A stretch of 64,000 bases of DNA from Eutypella sp. D-1 (taxonomy: Eukaryota > Ascomycota > Sordariomycetes > Xylariales > Diatrypaceae). The stretch is taken from NCBI GenBank assembly GCA_023313575.1, contig JAJTTP010000001.1, forward strand, positions 1,426,001-1,490,000, given 5' to 3'. The notes under the pieces are model-generated. The model did no database searches, was not told the origin of the DNA, and saw only the letters and a list, made by a program, of their open reading frames with translations. Position numbers and translations under genes: made by a program. This document shows, piece after piece, positions 22,935 to 34,735 of this stretch; the stretch's first letter is position 1; each line of letters begins with the position of its first letter.

Positions 22935-25212
22935 CTAGTAGGTTCGCTTGAATGGCGGGACAGCCTTGCATTCGTTCTCGTCTAGGGTCGTGCCGATAAC
23001 GCGCCTGTAGCCGAGGTCGATACCGCCGTGGGGCTTCTTCTGGAACGTCAAAGTGTGCTTCATCCAGTTTACGTCATCTCGGTCGGGGTAGTCTTCTCTG
23101 GCATGAGCACCACGGGACTCCTTTCTGTTGGCCGCCGCGACGGCAGTTTGGGTGCTGAATATGGTGTTAGCATAGTAATAGGTGGATTCTGATGTCTGTG
23201 ATATACTTACGCGCAAGTGAGCAGGTTCCTCAGCTCAAGGGTCTCGGTAAGATCTGTGTTCCAGATCATGCTGCGGTCCTTGATACCGACCTGGGGGAAC
23301 GTGGCGTCGATCTCCTTTACCCTCCTCACACCCTCGTCTAAACTCTCCTGAGTACGGAATACACTGACGTCCGTCTGCATAGCCTTCTGCATGTCTAGTC
23401 GGATCTCAGCAGTCGACTTAGGTCCATTGGAGTTCCGGACCTGGTCGAGGACCTCGATCGAGTCGGCGCCGGCATCTGCACTGATGGGCTTAGGCTTGGC
23501 GCCGGGGGTGAAGTTGTCCCGGATAGTGTGCGAAACAGCACGGCCAAAGACAACAAGATCCAGCAGAGAGTTGGCACCCAATCGGTTAGCGCCGTGAACA
23601 GAGACGCAAGCAGCCTCACCACAAGCGAATAGACCAGGGACAACCTTGTCGTTTCCGGCATCGTCGACGGTAAGAACTTCACCAGTGTATCTCGTAGGGA
23701 TACCACCCATGTTGTAGTGGACGGTCGGCAAGACAGGGATGGGCTGCTTGCGAACATCGACACCGGCGAAAATGGCAGCGGTCTCGGAAATACCCGGAAG
23801 ACGCTCAGCAAGAATCTCAGCGGGCAGGTGGCTCAGCTGGAGGTAGATGTGGTCCTTCTCAGGGCCTACACCGCGTCCGTCACGAATCTCCATGGTCATA
23901 GATCGGGACACAACGTCACGACTGGCCAGATCCTTTGCCGTAGGTGCATACCGCTCCATGAATCGTTCACCCTCAGAGTTCAGCAGGTAACCACCCTCAC
24001 CACGAGAACCCTCAGTAATCAAGCAGCCAGCTCCGTAGATACCAGTGGGGTGGAACTGGACGAATTCGAGATCCTGGTTGGGGAGCCCAGCACGAGCTAC
24101 CATAGCCATACCGTCACCAGTGCAAGTGTGAGCGGACGTGCAGCTGAAGTAAGCACGTCCGTAACCACCGGTAGCCAAGACGGTGTTCTGCGCAAGGAAA
24201 CGGTGGAGCGTGCCGTCTTCCTGGTTGTATGCCAGCACACCTCGGCATTCACCATCCTCCATAATTAGGTCGAGGGCGAAGAACTCAATGAAGTAGTTGG
24301 TGCTGTGCCGTAGCGACTGGCCGTAGAGAGTGTGCAGGAGGGCGTGACCGGTTCGGTCGGCAGCAGCGCAGCATCGGTAGGCCTGACCACCCTTTCCGAA
24401 GTCCTTAGATTGACCACCGAAGGCACGCTGGTAGATCTTGCCGTCCTCGGTTCTCGAGAAAGGGCAGCCGTAGTTTTCTAATTCAATGATGGAAGCGGGC
24501 GCCTCTCTAGTCATGTAGTGAATAGCATCCTGGTCACCAAGCCAATCTGAACCTTTTACGGTATCGTACATGTGCCACCTCCAGTCGTCCTCATGCATGT
24601 TTCCTAACGCGGCGTTGATTCCACCCTGGGCGGCGACGGTATGGCTTCGGGTGGGGAAGAGCTTTGATATACAGGCAGTGTTGAAGCCAGCTTCGGCGAG
24701 ACCGAAGGCGGCGCGCAAGCCGGAACCACCAGCACCGACGACGACTGCATCGTACTCGTGGTCCTAATAAAAGATAGGGTTAATAAGTCCGCTCTCTTGT
24801 TCCCTTCCCGATATGATCCCATATGATCCCTTGACATACTATAACAGGATATTTATTGCTAATATGCGGCGAGGCCTCCTTGGCTCGTAAAGGGTTATTC
24901 GCAATAATGCGGGCTATATTATTACATGTGATTAGCACTCGAAGTCATGATTGTCGGATAATGCGGATAATGCGATCGGATCGGGGTTTGGGGCGAGGAG
25001 AGCGACATACAGACGGGACGGGTGGAGGAAAAAGTCCTGGCTTGCGATCTTGCTATGCGCGAGAACTAGGTAAAGAGAAAAGAAGTCAGTCAAGATTAAG
25101 TCCATGAGGTATATTCATAGCTGGTAGCATTCAAACTTGCGACCTAGGAGAAAACAGAAATACATACGGAAGTGCCAGTTGCTAGCCTCCTCATTGCCAT
25201 TGAGGAAGCCAT
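22935..25212 (-). CDS. SDH1: Succinate dehydrogenase flavoprotein subunit, mitochondrial precursor
   Basis: FAD-bearing catalytic subunit of respiratory complex II; oxidises succinate to fumarate in the mitochondrial matrix and passes electrons to the iron-sulfur subunit. Five exons: 25212-25168 ([15 protein letters not shown]), about 25065-25010 (an Arg/Ser-rich targeting stretch ending RTFSSTRPV), about 24903-24836, about 24763-23212 and about 23154-22935. The first 40 residues form a typical mitochondrial presequence. Key motifs: [18 protein letters not shown] (FAD binding), [10 protein letters not shown] (the His that covalently holds FAD), [64 protein letters not shown], and a C-terminal [11 protein letters not shown] block before [11 protein letters not shown]. 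Everything expected for activity is present. Three CCAAT-box words lie about 350 bases upstream of the start. Confidence 0.97.
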
Positions 25213-26906
25213 TCTCACGAGATGCAAAAAAAGGCGACTTGAGAGGGGTACTCGGGTTTACAGTATACGACACCCAGAATGACTAGAAGAAGATGTGCAG
25301 AGGACAGACTTATGCGTTGAAGCTGAGATTGAAGCTCTTCGCTGTCTTCTTCTTCTTCTTCTACTTCTTCGTCTTTGTCCTGCAAAAACCCAACCAAGGG
25401 AAGAGAGAGTTAGTTGTGAGAGTTAGTTGTAAGATTAGAGATGACCTCGCTATTCGGGTATTGAATAATAATAACGGATGATGCACATGAATGGACCAAA
25501 ACCGCCTAAGACGCCCCAGTTTCGATAAACTTAATTGACGCTTACATTCCGGAGACATCTATTGGTCCAATCTATTGGTTCGCTCTTTCCCAAATGTCCC
25601 TTCTGCCGAGGATAATGGACAGAGCTACCCGCCCGATTTTCCCGTTGGTCCACCTTTTTCCACTATCCACAAATGGGCCTGCCCATCTGCCCATCTGTCC
25701 ACCACCAACCCAACCCACGGGTTTGCTTTGCACACCCGCACTTTACTCCAGGTACGTGCATCAATGGTATGGAGTACAAGCCACTGAATTGCTCCCACTA
25801 GTCACCAATGGGGATAGGCTTGACCGGTCGTCAGGTTTACGCCACAACTTCCTAAAACGGCAAGAACTTCAAGTCGAACTGAACGGCGGCAGGGAATGGA
25901 GTTTGATGGGATAGCGATGTATGGGAGCAAAAGATGTTGTATTTGTAAGGTTAGCGCTACAGTCTCCCACTGTGCAAGATATCCATATAGCCACCCCACT
26001 CAGACGGTCTGCAGTTGTAGTGAAGCGATCTCTGTAAGTTGTCTCTTTCCTCTCGCATATGAGTCCCATCAACGGCCAATTGCTCTGCATCTGCGATCGC
26101 TTTGGCGCGGTCGGCTGCTCTGAACAATCATTCTCAAAAAACGTGTAGAGAGCCTGTCCCGAGGTCAGGCTCAGCAGCGAACTGACAACCTCGGACAAAC
26201 CCCACCTATCTTTATCGAAGGAAAATCAGAAAACCGAAAAACAGTGAGATTCTTGGAGCGCGTGTCTGTTATTCCGTCAAGTTCTAGAACTTAAAGCAAA
26301 CTGCTCGCAGCCCTCTATCTAGTCGCTTAGCTCTGATCTTCGTCGTGGATCTATCTATAAGGCAGGTTGCCTCATAATCGATCCTCGAATATATCGCTCG
26401 AGGATCATAATTTCTGATTGCATCGGGCCCTCAAACCCATATCACTTATCCTCCCACGCCACTGTACAGGGAATTATTGGAGGCCAAGGGGGTGCCTTTG
26501 ACTAATGCTGCGCTTTGGCAGATTACCCTCTTTACGTTACTGAAAGAAAAAGACACCACCCCCGAGGAATGACGGTGTGGTGCGACGGGAGCATAAGAGG
26601 ATCAATCAGCTGTGCCGCCGCCGATGTAGGAACCCGTCTATGTCCACCGGTAGCCCCACGTTGGACTGACACCCCTAGGGAGACGGGCTATGTGCAGCCT
26701 CACGTCACTCGATTCCAGAGTAGACCCAAGAATTAAGTCCGAGATCTTCGTGTTTTGATTCAGCGAAAAGTTCCATCTCGCAGTGGACGAAGTCTCTCGA
26801 TTTTCTCGTCATGCATCACGGCGAGGAGGCCGTCCGTCAGCAGGCAATTCTGGGCTTGTCAAGGGGACGGAACACTGAAAGGAGCGAAAGAACGTCTATT
26901 CACTAG
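25213..26906. other. Upstream region of SDH1 and spacer
   Basis: Holds the promoter and leader of the minus-strand SDH1 gene, including a CT/TC-rich tract at about 25339-25380 that could be a pyrimidine/purine-rich leader element. Farther right, several short frames (25594-26198) lack features and are not called. Confidence 0.45.
25561..25578 (-). promoter_or_regulatory. Cluster of three CCAAT boxes upstream of SDH1
   Basis: ATTGG at 25561-25565, CCAAT at 25567-25571 and ATTGG at 25574-25578 sit within 18 bases, about 350 bases upstream of the SDH1 start codon. CCAAT is the binding core of the HAP/CBC complex, which in yeast activates respiratory genes including succinate dehydrogenase. The functional link here is inference. 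Confidence 0.45.
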
Positions 26907-27623
26907 GATCACAACGCTGACTTCGTGATTCTGGTTGAGGTACGACCAGCCACAAAGTCAGTGATCAGTGCATATATCGTCGACATTCTCGACGTCTACG
27001 TCTTACCCAGCCCCGCATCACGGAGGGACCTACGTATAGCGTTCCTTAAAAAGCATGCACTTAACCTTAGCTTCGGCCGGGCGTACAAAGACGACCAGGG
27101 CGTCCTTCTTCCGGCCGAGAAAGCAAAAGACCATCGACAGCGCGTCGCCAATTGGGTCGACGAACACATCGACGCAAAAAGAATCGCCCTTCCCGTCCGT
27201 CAGCATCAGACGCCACCACCCCTTCGGGCGCGCCGCGTCACACTGCCGCCACAGTTAAAGGGTCGACCAACTTTCGTGGTTACATTCCCGGCCAACCCCC
27301 TTTGGACCACGGACCCGAGACCACGCGTACAGTTCGACCTCCCTTATATCCACATTCGGGAGGACACCAATCTCCTCGACATTTGGAAGTCGAAGCACAA
27401 AAAGTTTGGCTTCTTGGTCACGATCGTTCGTGAGCTTAACGACGACACTCGCAAAGCTCGTCTGGGTGGCCTCGTTCAAGCTACTCCGTTGGGTACCGCG
27501 AACAGCTTCTTGGACAGGTACATGCGCTGGACTCTGTCTTACAGCGGCGACACGACGCCGAATCAGCCTGCGCCAGCGGATGTCGAAGCCAGATGCAGAC
27601 GGCGCCCGCTTCATTACGGGTAG
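26907..27623 (+). CDS. Unidentified exon, no in-frame ATG; hypothetical protein (partial)
   Basis: An open frame of about 239 codons runs from just after an in-frame TAG at 26904-26906 to the stop at 27621-27623. It has no ATG until near its end. The bases TTCACTAG before it would serve as a 3' splice acceptor, so it may be the last exon of a gene whose first exon I could not place. An ATG at 26811 in the same phase opens a frame that ends at that TAG and is a candidate first exon if an intron joins them. The product would be basic, without membrane segments, with strand-like blocks such as PTFVVTFPANPLW, PYIHIREDTNLLDIW and FGFLVTIVRELN. I do not recognise a family. Confidence 0.35.
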   Translation, partial: DHNADFVILVEVRPATKSVISAYIVDILDVYVLPSPASRRDLRIAFLKKHALNLSFGRAYKDDQGVLLPAEKAKDHRQRVANWVDEHIDAKRIALPVRQHQTPPPLRARRVTLPPQLKGRPTFVVTFPANPLWTTDPRPRVQFDLPYIHIREDTNLLDIWKSKHKKFGFLVTIVRELNDDTRKARLGGLVQATPLGTANSFLDRYMRWTLSYSGDTTPNQPAPADVEARCRRRPLHYG

Positions 27624-28856
27624 TAGACGCCCTACCAAAGCTATCCAAGACCCGCTTAACCCGAATAATCAGCCACAGACCCTTCTAACCCCCCCTGCCC
27701 CTCTGCCCGGATAACCACCACGCAGCCCGATTATCCGGACCGGACCGGGCGCCCCAGCGTTCCCTCCCGGGCCCGGGACTACTATGTACACACGCTGTAC
27801 AGACAAGCAAAACACCATGCGTGGTATTCTCCGCAGCGTCATGGCGGGCGTGCTCCGTTGGCCAGCCCCGTGGGCTGGTCATCAGGCTGGGAGGGGGGTA
27901 GGTAAGTAAGTAGGAAGTAAGGTAAGGTAAGTGGGAGGGCGAAGTATAAGTAAGTAGATAAGCAAGCATGGGTTCAATATGCGCTGCTAGCTAGTTAGTA
28001 AGCACGCACGCAAAGAAAGGGGGGGAAAGAGGGGGAGCGGTAGGTGTTTCGACTCTCGAGCAGTGCCCCCCCTTCCCCCCTTCGGATCTAATATCAGAAC
28101 TCATTGTATCACAATCCGAAAAGCAACCTCGTAAGATCCGTTCCATTGTACGTACAGCCTTGGCCGCGTGGAGGGGGGAGACGGGGTCGGAACTTATACA
28201 CTTCGATTTAGTCCAGATTGTATTGTATCATATCATATCAGACCGGGCTTTAATTCATAACGATGCTGCGCTGCCTGCTAGGTATACTCTCTCTCTCTCT
28301 CTATACCGGATGCTAATGCTAGGTAAAGGGGCAGGGTAGTAAAATATCCCGATCCACCTCCACCTCCACCATACCAACCAACTTTCTCTCTACCGTATGA
28401 AAAAAAAAGCAAAAAGTTGTTTGTTCTCGCAACGGGCCCGGCCGGCGTCGTCCGTCGAAGTAACTTCAGTAAAGTCTGCTCTCCTTTATCCATGTCCATC
28501 TAAGGTCAGGCTCTTTCTTCATCATCCCTCCACCTTCGGGGGGAATCTCTACTACTATCTATCCATGCAACTAACCCACCAGCCACGGGGTCGAGGCTCT
28601 CCCCCCTCCCCCCCACACATACCTCTTGATACTCAGTAATCTCTGCTGTAGTAATGCCAATAATCGTAGACAAGAGACAAAGGGTCTTCTTCCCTCCTCT
28701 AAGATATGCATGCATGCCCGGCACGAAAAGAAAAGAAGAAAAAGGGACAAAAAGCCAACACCAGCACCAACACCAGCACCAACACCAGCCCCAAAAAAAA
28801 GATAATTCTCCCACGCTCTACTCATTGCTCTTCTCGTCTCATCTCATCTCTTCTCC
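27624..28856. other. Intergenic 27624-28856
   Basis: Contains a GTAAGTA-type repeat patch at 27898-27965, a CT tract at about 28286-28301, and 12-bp tandem units at about 28756-28790. No gene seen. The right end is the 3' untranslated region of the PX-domain gene. Confidence 0.5.
28756..28790. repeat. 12-bp tandem repeat, about 3 copies
   Basis: Units close to CAACACCAGCAC repeat about three times just 3' of the PX-domain gene. It is probably in the 3' untranslated region and not coding. Confidence 0.75.
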
Positions 28857-31800
28857 TCAATACTCCGCCAGCACCTGCCTGAGCATCTGCAGGAAGTTCT
28901 CACGGAGGTTGTGGACCTCGCTGACGGGGGGCTTGGGGGGCTCGCCGGCGGTGCGGCGGAGGCGATCCTGCCTCTTGGCGCGGCGGCGGCGCTCCGCCTC
29001 GACGGGGTCGAGATCGTCCTCGGCCTCGGCCTCGTCGAGATCGCCGTCATCGTCCGACCCGTCATCGTAATCCATGTCCTCGAGGTCCATCTCGTCGAGG
29101 CCGAAGTCGCTAGCCCGGAACGAGGAGACCGCGCTTAACATCCCGCCGCTGCCTTGGTGCTGGTCCGAGTCGCCCCCCTCCGCCGCCATCTTCTGCCGCG
29201 TCTTGCTGTGGTGCCACTTCTTGCGCGCCTCCTGCCACGCTATGAGCTGGTCGATCTCCGCGATGGCCTTCCCCTTGTCGACGATCCCGGCGGCGACCCC
29301 GCCCTCGAACAGCGCGTTGATGTCCAGCTTCCCGCCCCGCGGGCCCTTGCGCAGGAAATCCAGGATCCCCTCGATCCAGCCCATCAGCTGCGTGAACAGA
29401 CCGTTGTCGTGCGTGTGCACCTCGTGAATGAACTTGTAGAAGTTGTGCTGGTGCCGCTGACACAGGTCGATGAACGCCTGTACCGTCTGGTTCGGGTCGG
29501 CCGACGCGTCCTGCTCCCTGCACTTCTCGACTACCTACATCTTGTAGTTAGTGGTGTATTCCCTCAGGGGTGAAGATCTATCGTTGAGACGTACCTGGAT
29601 CATATCATCGATGAAGACGGCGAAGTCAGTTATGCTGTTGTACACGTTGGCCGACTTGTACACCCTCACGAGCGGCTCGTAGAAGATATGGAACAGGTCC
29701 CGGAAGAGCTGCAGAGTCGTCGGCTCCTCGATGAGCTCCAACATCATAGCCTTATCGCGCTGCCTCGTCTGTAGCTTTAGTAATTGTTTGAGATAGGAGA
29801 ACAGCTCGGCCCCCTTCAAGAGTTCCTCGTCCGTGTTTTCAACGGCGTTGTTGAATGCCACGTATGCGTTATAAAGAGTGCCTATCTGGTCCGGTACGAG
29901 GGGCGGCTCGATTAATTCCGATCTTAAGATAGCCACAATGACGTCCACGCCATCGGCAGCGGCCTCTTCTCGGATGCTGGTCTTGTCCGCTTCGGGCAAC
30001 TTGGTGAACTTCTCGAGCTTCTCTACGAAGACAGAGTCTCCGACCCTCTCCGCAACCGCATCAATAGATCTCTGGTGGCTCCGGATGCCATCGCTGAGAG
30101 CCGCCGAGAAGATCCGCTGGAGGAGGGAACGCATCCCTAACGGCTGCGCGAGGAAGATGTCGAGAACACCGGACATGACGGCTGCCGGGTTTGTAACGCG
30201 GATGACATGCTTCATGATCGAGTACGGCAGCAGCGAATGGATCCTCTTCAGCTGCGCAAAGAGCTCGGGTGAGTTGTCCTCGGCTAGGAACAGGTGGTAG
30301 ATAGTCGCCGCGATCTCGATGCGCAGCCACTCGGCAAACTTCTGATATTTCACACTCAGGTCCTCGATTGTTTCTTTATCCTTGATCTCCTGGAACAGCT
30401 TGGTTAAGCCATTAGCCTCTACGATGTCCCGGCGGAACTGCTCCATATACACGTCTAGCTCGGCGGCCCGCTTCCTTGCTATCTCGTAGAACTGTTTCTG
30501 CTCTTCTATCCGCTTCTCGTCTATGGCCCTTCGCTGGGTGATGTCGAGGACGTCCTCGTCGGTCGGAGTTATGGGGTCCGCGGTAAGAAATTCCTGTACG
30601 GTATGTGTATGGGCGATCTGTGGGTTATGCAGTAGGAAACGCAAATATGCTCTCAGTGATATACGTTGGTTTTCGCGATGCAATATCACATTCTACCAAT
30701 GTTAGCATGACTCTAGCCAGTCTCTGGGATAGCGACCTACCTCAGGCTTGGGACTCGAAGGAAGGGAGGTAGCCAGGTTGTCCATAGAGGGTCTTGGTGA
30801 GCGATCTGAGCGGACTGAACGGGCCGAGCGAAACGATCGTATCGATGTCGCGGACTTGTTGCGACGATGATCCACAACCTTCAGGTTTTGCATCGACTTC
30901 GCAACGCCATTAGCCTGTGAAGCAGAGGCCCCAGCGGAATGGGACGACACCGACGAGCCATCCGAGACAAGCTCCTCTTCGGGCAGCCGGGGTGAGAGAA
31001 GACCGGCGGAGGCAGACGTATCAGTCTTGTTCTTCCTGGGCAGTGGAGGAAGAACCTTCCCAGGCAGCTCGGTCTGCAACCGCTTGTGCATACGCGCGAA
31101 GTCGCCATAGCGCCTCTTAACGAAGTGCTCGATCTCCCCTTTCCGTTGGACGCGCAGTACAAATTCCTATTCGGCGAGTACAGTCAGATACAGCGCTGCT
31201 GCCATATAGGAGCCGAAGTACTTACTGCATGCTTGTGGTGCCTGATATTCCGCCTTTTGGAGGTTATATGTACTCCAGCAACGTTAACATCCCATCCGTT
31301 GACGAAGTTCCCCTCAGGTAGGGTGTTCAGTACACCAGTGTCGATAGCGTCCCTATCGATAATCTCCATCTCGGCAAACCTTATTCGCTCCTCGAATCCA
31401 GAGGCCGTCGGGATGCCCGACACCATCATCAACTCTACCAGTTTTCGACATTTTGTGGCTAGTTTGCGGCGCTTCGTCTCTTCTAATCGATCTTCGGAGG
31501 ACGAGATACTCTTGCCGGCGAACGACTCTAGGAACTATATGGTGGCAAAACTCAACTCGTCAGTGTCGTTTTATTAATGCATAGAATGCGGCACGGGAAT
31601 ATGACATCGGGGGAACTTCTTGAAGCTTTTGGCTCATAATGCAATGAAACGTACCACTTGTAATTTGTCTTGCCAGAACTCCTTTTCCTTCGCCTTGTCG
31701 AGGAAGGGGAATTCGCGAATATGGTGTACGAAGATGTAGCGTAGGAGTGGGAGCTCAGAGTCGATTGGAGAGACCTCTCCGAACTCGGACTTGAAGGGGG

Positions 31801-32205
31801 CACCGAACCTCCTCAGAGCGGTAGGCGAGTTGAGCTCTGATATCTCCCAGTTGACTTGTTGTGAGATGAGTTCCCTTTTGAGATCTGCGACGCAACCCCG
31901 TGCATTTGTTAGTTACTACAACAACCACAATAACGTCGTCGAGAGCGCGCGGAGAGCCCCAGCTAGCTAGAAGAAGAGAAGAAAAGCATATAAATTTCAG
32001 GGTTTGACGAACAATGCTCTTGTTTGCCGGTCAAGGTGTGACCGGGAAGTGGAGGGGTAGATTCGTCGGCACTGCCATTTCCGTTGCCGTTGCCGTTACC
32101 GTTACTGTTGCCGCCGCTGCCCCGTACAGGTGGTGCCCCGCGGGACGGGTCACCCGAAGTTAAGTTTGCCGTCTCCGTCGCCGGATTTATGTCTGTGGTC
32201 GACAT
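28857..32205 (-). CDS. PX-domain protein with PXB and DUF3818 regions (YPR097W-like)
   Basis: Large lipid-binding protein, about 950-1000 aa in seven or so exons. Exon 1 (32205 to about 32010) encodes MSTTDINPATETANLTS, an Asn-Gly repeat and LPGHTLTGKQEH. The next exons give the PXB-type N-terminal helical domain (LKRELISQQVNWEISELNSP, LPLLRYIFVHHIREFPFLDK). A PX phosphoinositide-binding domain follows (FVLRVQRKGEIEHFVKRRYG, MHKRLQTELPGKVLPPLPRK), interrupted by a roughly 65-residue Ser/Arg-rich insertion (30750-31020) before HRENQRISLRAYLRFLLHNP. Then comes the long helical DUF3818 domain (30600-29535) and an acidic/basic C-terminal tail (28857-29420). The domain set matches yeast Ypr097w (Lec1), linked to lipid droplets and sterol distribution, so a membrane or lipid-droplet role is likely. 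Internal intron borders are approximate. Confidence 0.87.
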
Positions 32206-34735
32206 TCTCCGTGTTTTAAATCCAATATAAGCCCAGAAATACCCACCCCGCCCTTAGGTCGATCGTCGCAGGCAGTGAGTGAAGAAGACCGAAGGAAAAA
32301 GGGAAAGAGGAGTTCGAACAAGAAAAAGAGGTAGAATGCACACAGGAAAGAAGAAAATAAAACTAAAATCCTTCCTCCCTTCTAACCAATAAGGTTTTTT
32401 TTCTTCTTCTTCTCCCCCAAGCCTAGGAGCGGGTTGCGAGTTCCTTATTTGTATTGTATTTCGAGTAAAGTAAGAGAGTGCGCCCCTCCTCCCCTTGGAA
32501 CCTTGGAAGTGACGTCTACAGAGGCTATGAGGTATACTTAGGTAGGTATATACATAAGTATGTATACCTGCTTGGGAGTGTGTGTGTATGTGCGAATGCC
32601 AATTTGTGGATGCGTTTGTATAATGTACCTATCACCTATCGCAGACGGAAGGAATGATGATGCCCGAGCTTTATAGCGCTTGCGCTTGGCCTTGGCTCCG
32701 CGGGTTGAGAAGAATGAAAACTTCTGTAAAACCGACTTGACAGATAAATGGGATATATCTTAGCTAATACAAGTAAGTGTGTGAGAGATTGTTTTTAAAA
32801 AAAGTTTCAACCTTTGAAATGACTAAGTTGTTGAAATGGTATCTTGGGAAAAATGTCCCCGTTCTGGGTTATCTAACGGGGTAACGGGTACGTTTGAGTT
32901 ATAAATAAGATATAACTACATGTATGTACCTAGTAGTTATACCGATGATGATGACGATGTTTCTATGAGATAGCGTGGTCATAAGCTGGGGCTGGTAGGT
33001 GCCGTGTGCCGGGTGCGTGGAGGGCGCAAGGTAAAAAAAGGGCACCTAGCAGCCCGGGTAGTTTTACTTGTAGGTACCTAGGTAGGTATGTAAGTAGGCA
33101 TGTAGGTGCCCAGGTGGTTAGTTACTCCGGCTGCCTAATGGAAGTTGAGGGCAGTGTTAGGTAGGTTAGTTCCTGACCTAACTAATCGTGGGATGGTAGA
33201 CTAAGGGAATAACCCGTCTGCAAGTCCGTCTCTTGTCTGGATTGCTTTCTTTGTTAGTTAGTTGCCTCCAGTGGTTAGTATAACTATGTAGTAATAGGGT
33301 GTGTGTTTGAGGGGTTTGAGCGTCCAGGGGGCTGAGTCGCCGTTGGAAACTAGTGTGATATCAAATTGGGCTGAGTATGGGAGGTTTCGTAAGAACTAAC
33401 ATTAAGGGCAAAGTTAACTCACGGACGCTTATTACTTTTTCAACAAAGGACCCGGAATGGTTCATGAGCTGTGTATGAGTTTTGAGATGATATATACGGA
33501 TATGTCTGTTATGTTATGTTATGTGTGTGATGGTATGTACTCTAAGTAAGTATGTATATATGTACGGATAGAAAACACCTAAATGAGACCTACAACCCGA
33601 AAAATAGCTGAGGAGAGTTGGAAGAATTCCCTTCCCGCACATCCTTCCCAACCCAAACAAAGAACCGCCAAGCGCTTTCAGAAACAGGATCAAAAAAAGA
33701 AAATTACCTTCCAACGCTCCCTCTATGGGGGTGTCGGGTCTAGCTGCTGTAAACTCCGGGTTCATCAGATTCTATCTACCTTACTTGTAAGCATGTACTG
33801 TACGTATATAATGCCAGGTTATGTACAGATCCCCATCCCATCCCTTTCCCCTCCCTATTCCGACATGCATCACTTGACGGTTGTGGCTTGGATGGGGATC
33901 ACAAGTGACCTATGCACCTAGCAGGTCATGGTACGGAGTAGGTATGGACGGATGTGCAAGTTTTTGCGTTACAATGCGTGTAGATGGAAGGAAGTACGTA
34001 ATCCGGCTTGCGTCAGAAGTTCAGAGCCAAGATTGCTTTGCTTATAATCGGAAATAATAAAGATGAAATAAAACATAGGATAAATCCGATAGACAAGAAG
34101 AACCTACATAAGTTGCGCCCAACCCCAGATCATGCGCCCATGTAAATTCTCTGCTTTTTTTCCCTTTTGGATGGTGCAGCGTGCCCTGTCCAGCTGAAAA
34201 AAAAAGTAGAGGGCCAACCCACGCGCCCAAATTTGTGGATGACACAATGAAGCTTTAGTTACCACCCTAAGCGCGGACCCGGTAAGGCGGCTGAGCGGCA
34301 AGAGGGGGGGTTATACGCCAAGTCTCTCGGAGATTCTATTTCTTGGAACCGGCCAAACCCAGAGCGTCTTGCCACTGGGAAAGTCCGGTTATTCGGCTCG
34401 TGCGAGATTGCGGCTCGGGGCGGAGGCCCGCGCTTGGGGGCGAGGCGCAGCATGCGTTGTCATCAACGGCGCCGGGCCACAGAGAAGCAGACAGCAAATG
34501 CACACACATACACTCTCGATGCGCCGAGCAATCGAGACCACGCGTTTTGTAGTGTAGACGTAAAGAATAAAACTGATCAGTGGTAAATAGCCACGTCTAT
34601 TATGTATCGACGATATGTAGGAAGTCAAATAGGCTCGCTGAGGGTATCATCAACCATACGCCAGGAATGGACCGCGTTTCGAAACCGGGGGGGAAGAGGG
34701 CCAGGGATCGGAGTGGGTTCGTAAGCGACGCAGAA
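32206..34735. other. Gene-poor spacer 32206-34735
   Basis: No supported gene. The left part is the leader and promoter of the PX-domain gene, with purine-rich runs. An exact TACCTAGGTA copy lies at 33075-33084 within GGTAGGTA-type repeats. A GATGATGATGACGATG patch occurs near 32944. Short frames at 33514-34628 overlap on both strands and are not credible genes. Confidence 0.5.

Noticed and set aside
1..28000. A secondary-metabolite or catabolic gene cluster (transporter, two SDRs, hydrolase, Zn-cluster regulator)
   Set aside because: No polyketide, peptide or terpene synthase is present. The genes are separated by housekeeping genes (cytidine deaminase, SDH1) and large spacers, so co-location is not evidence of a cluster.
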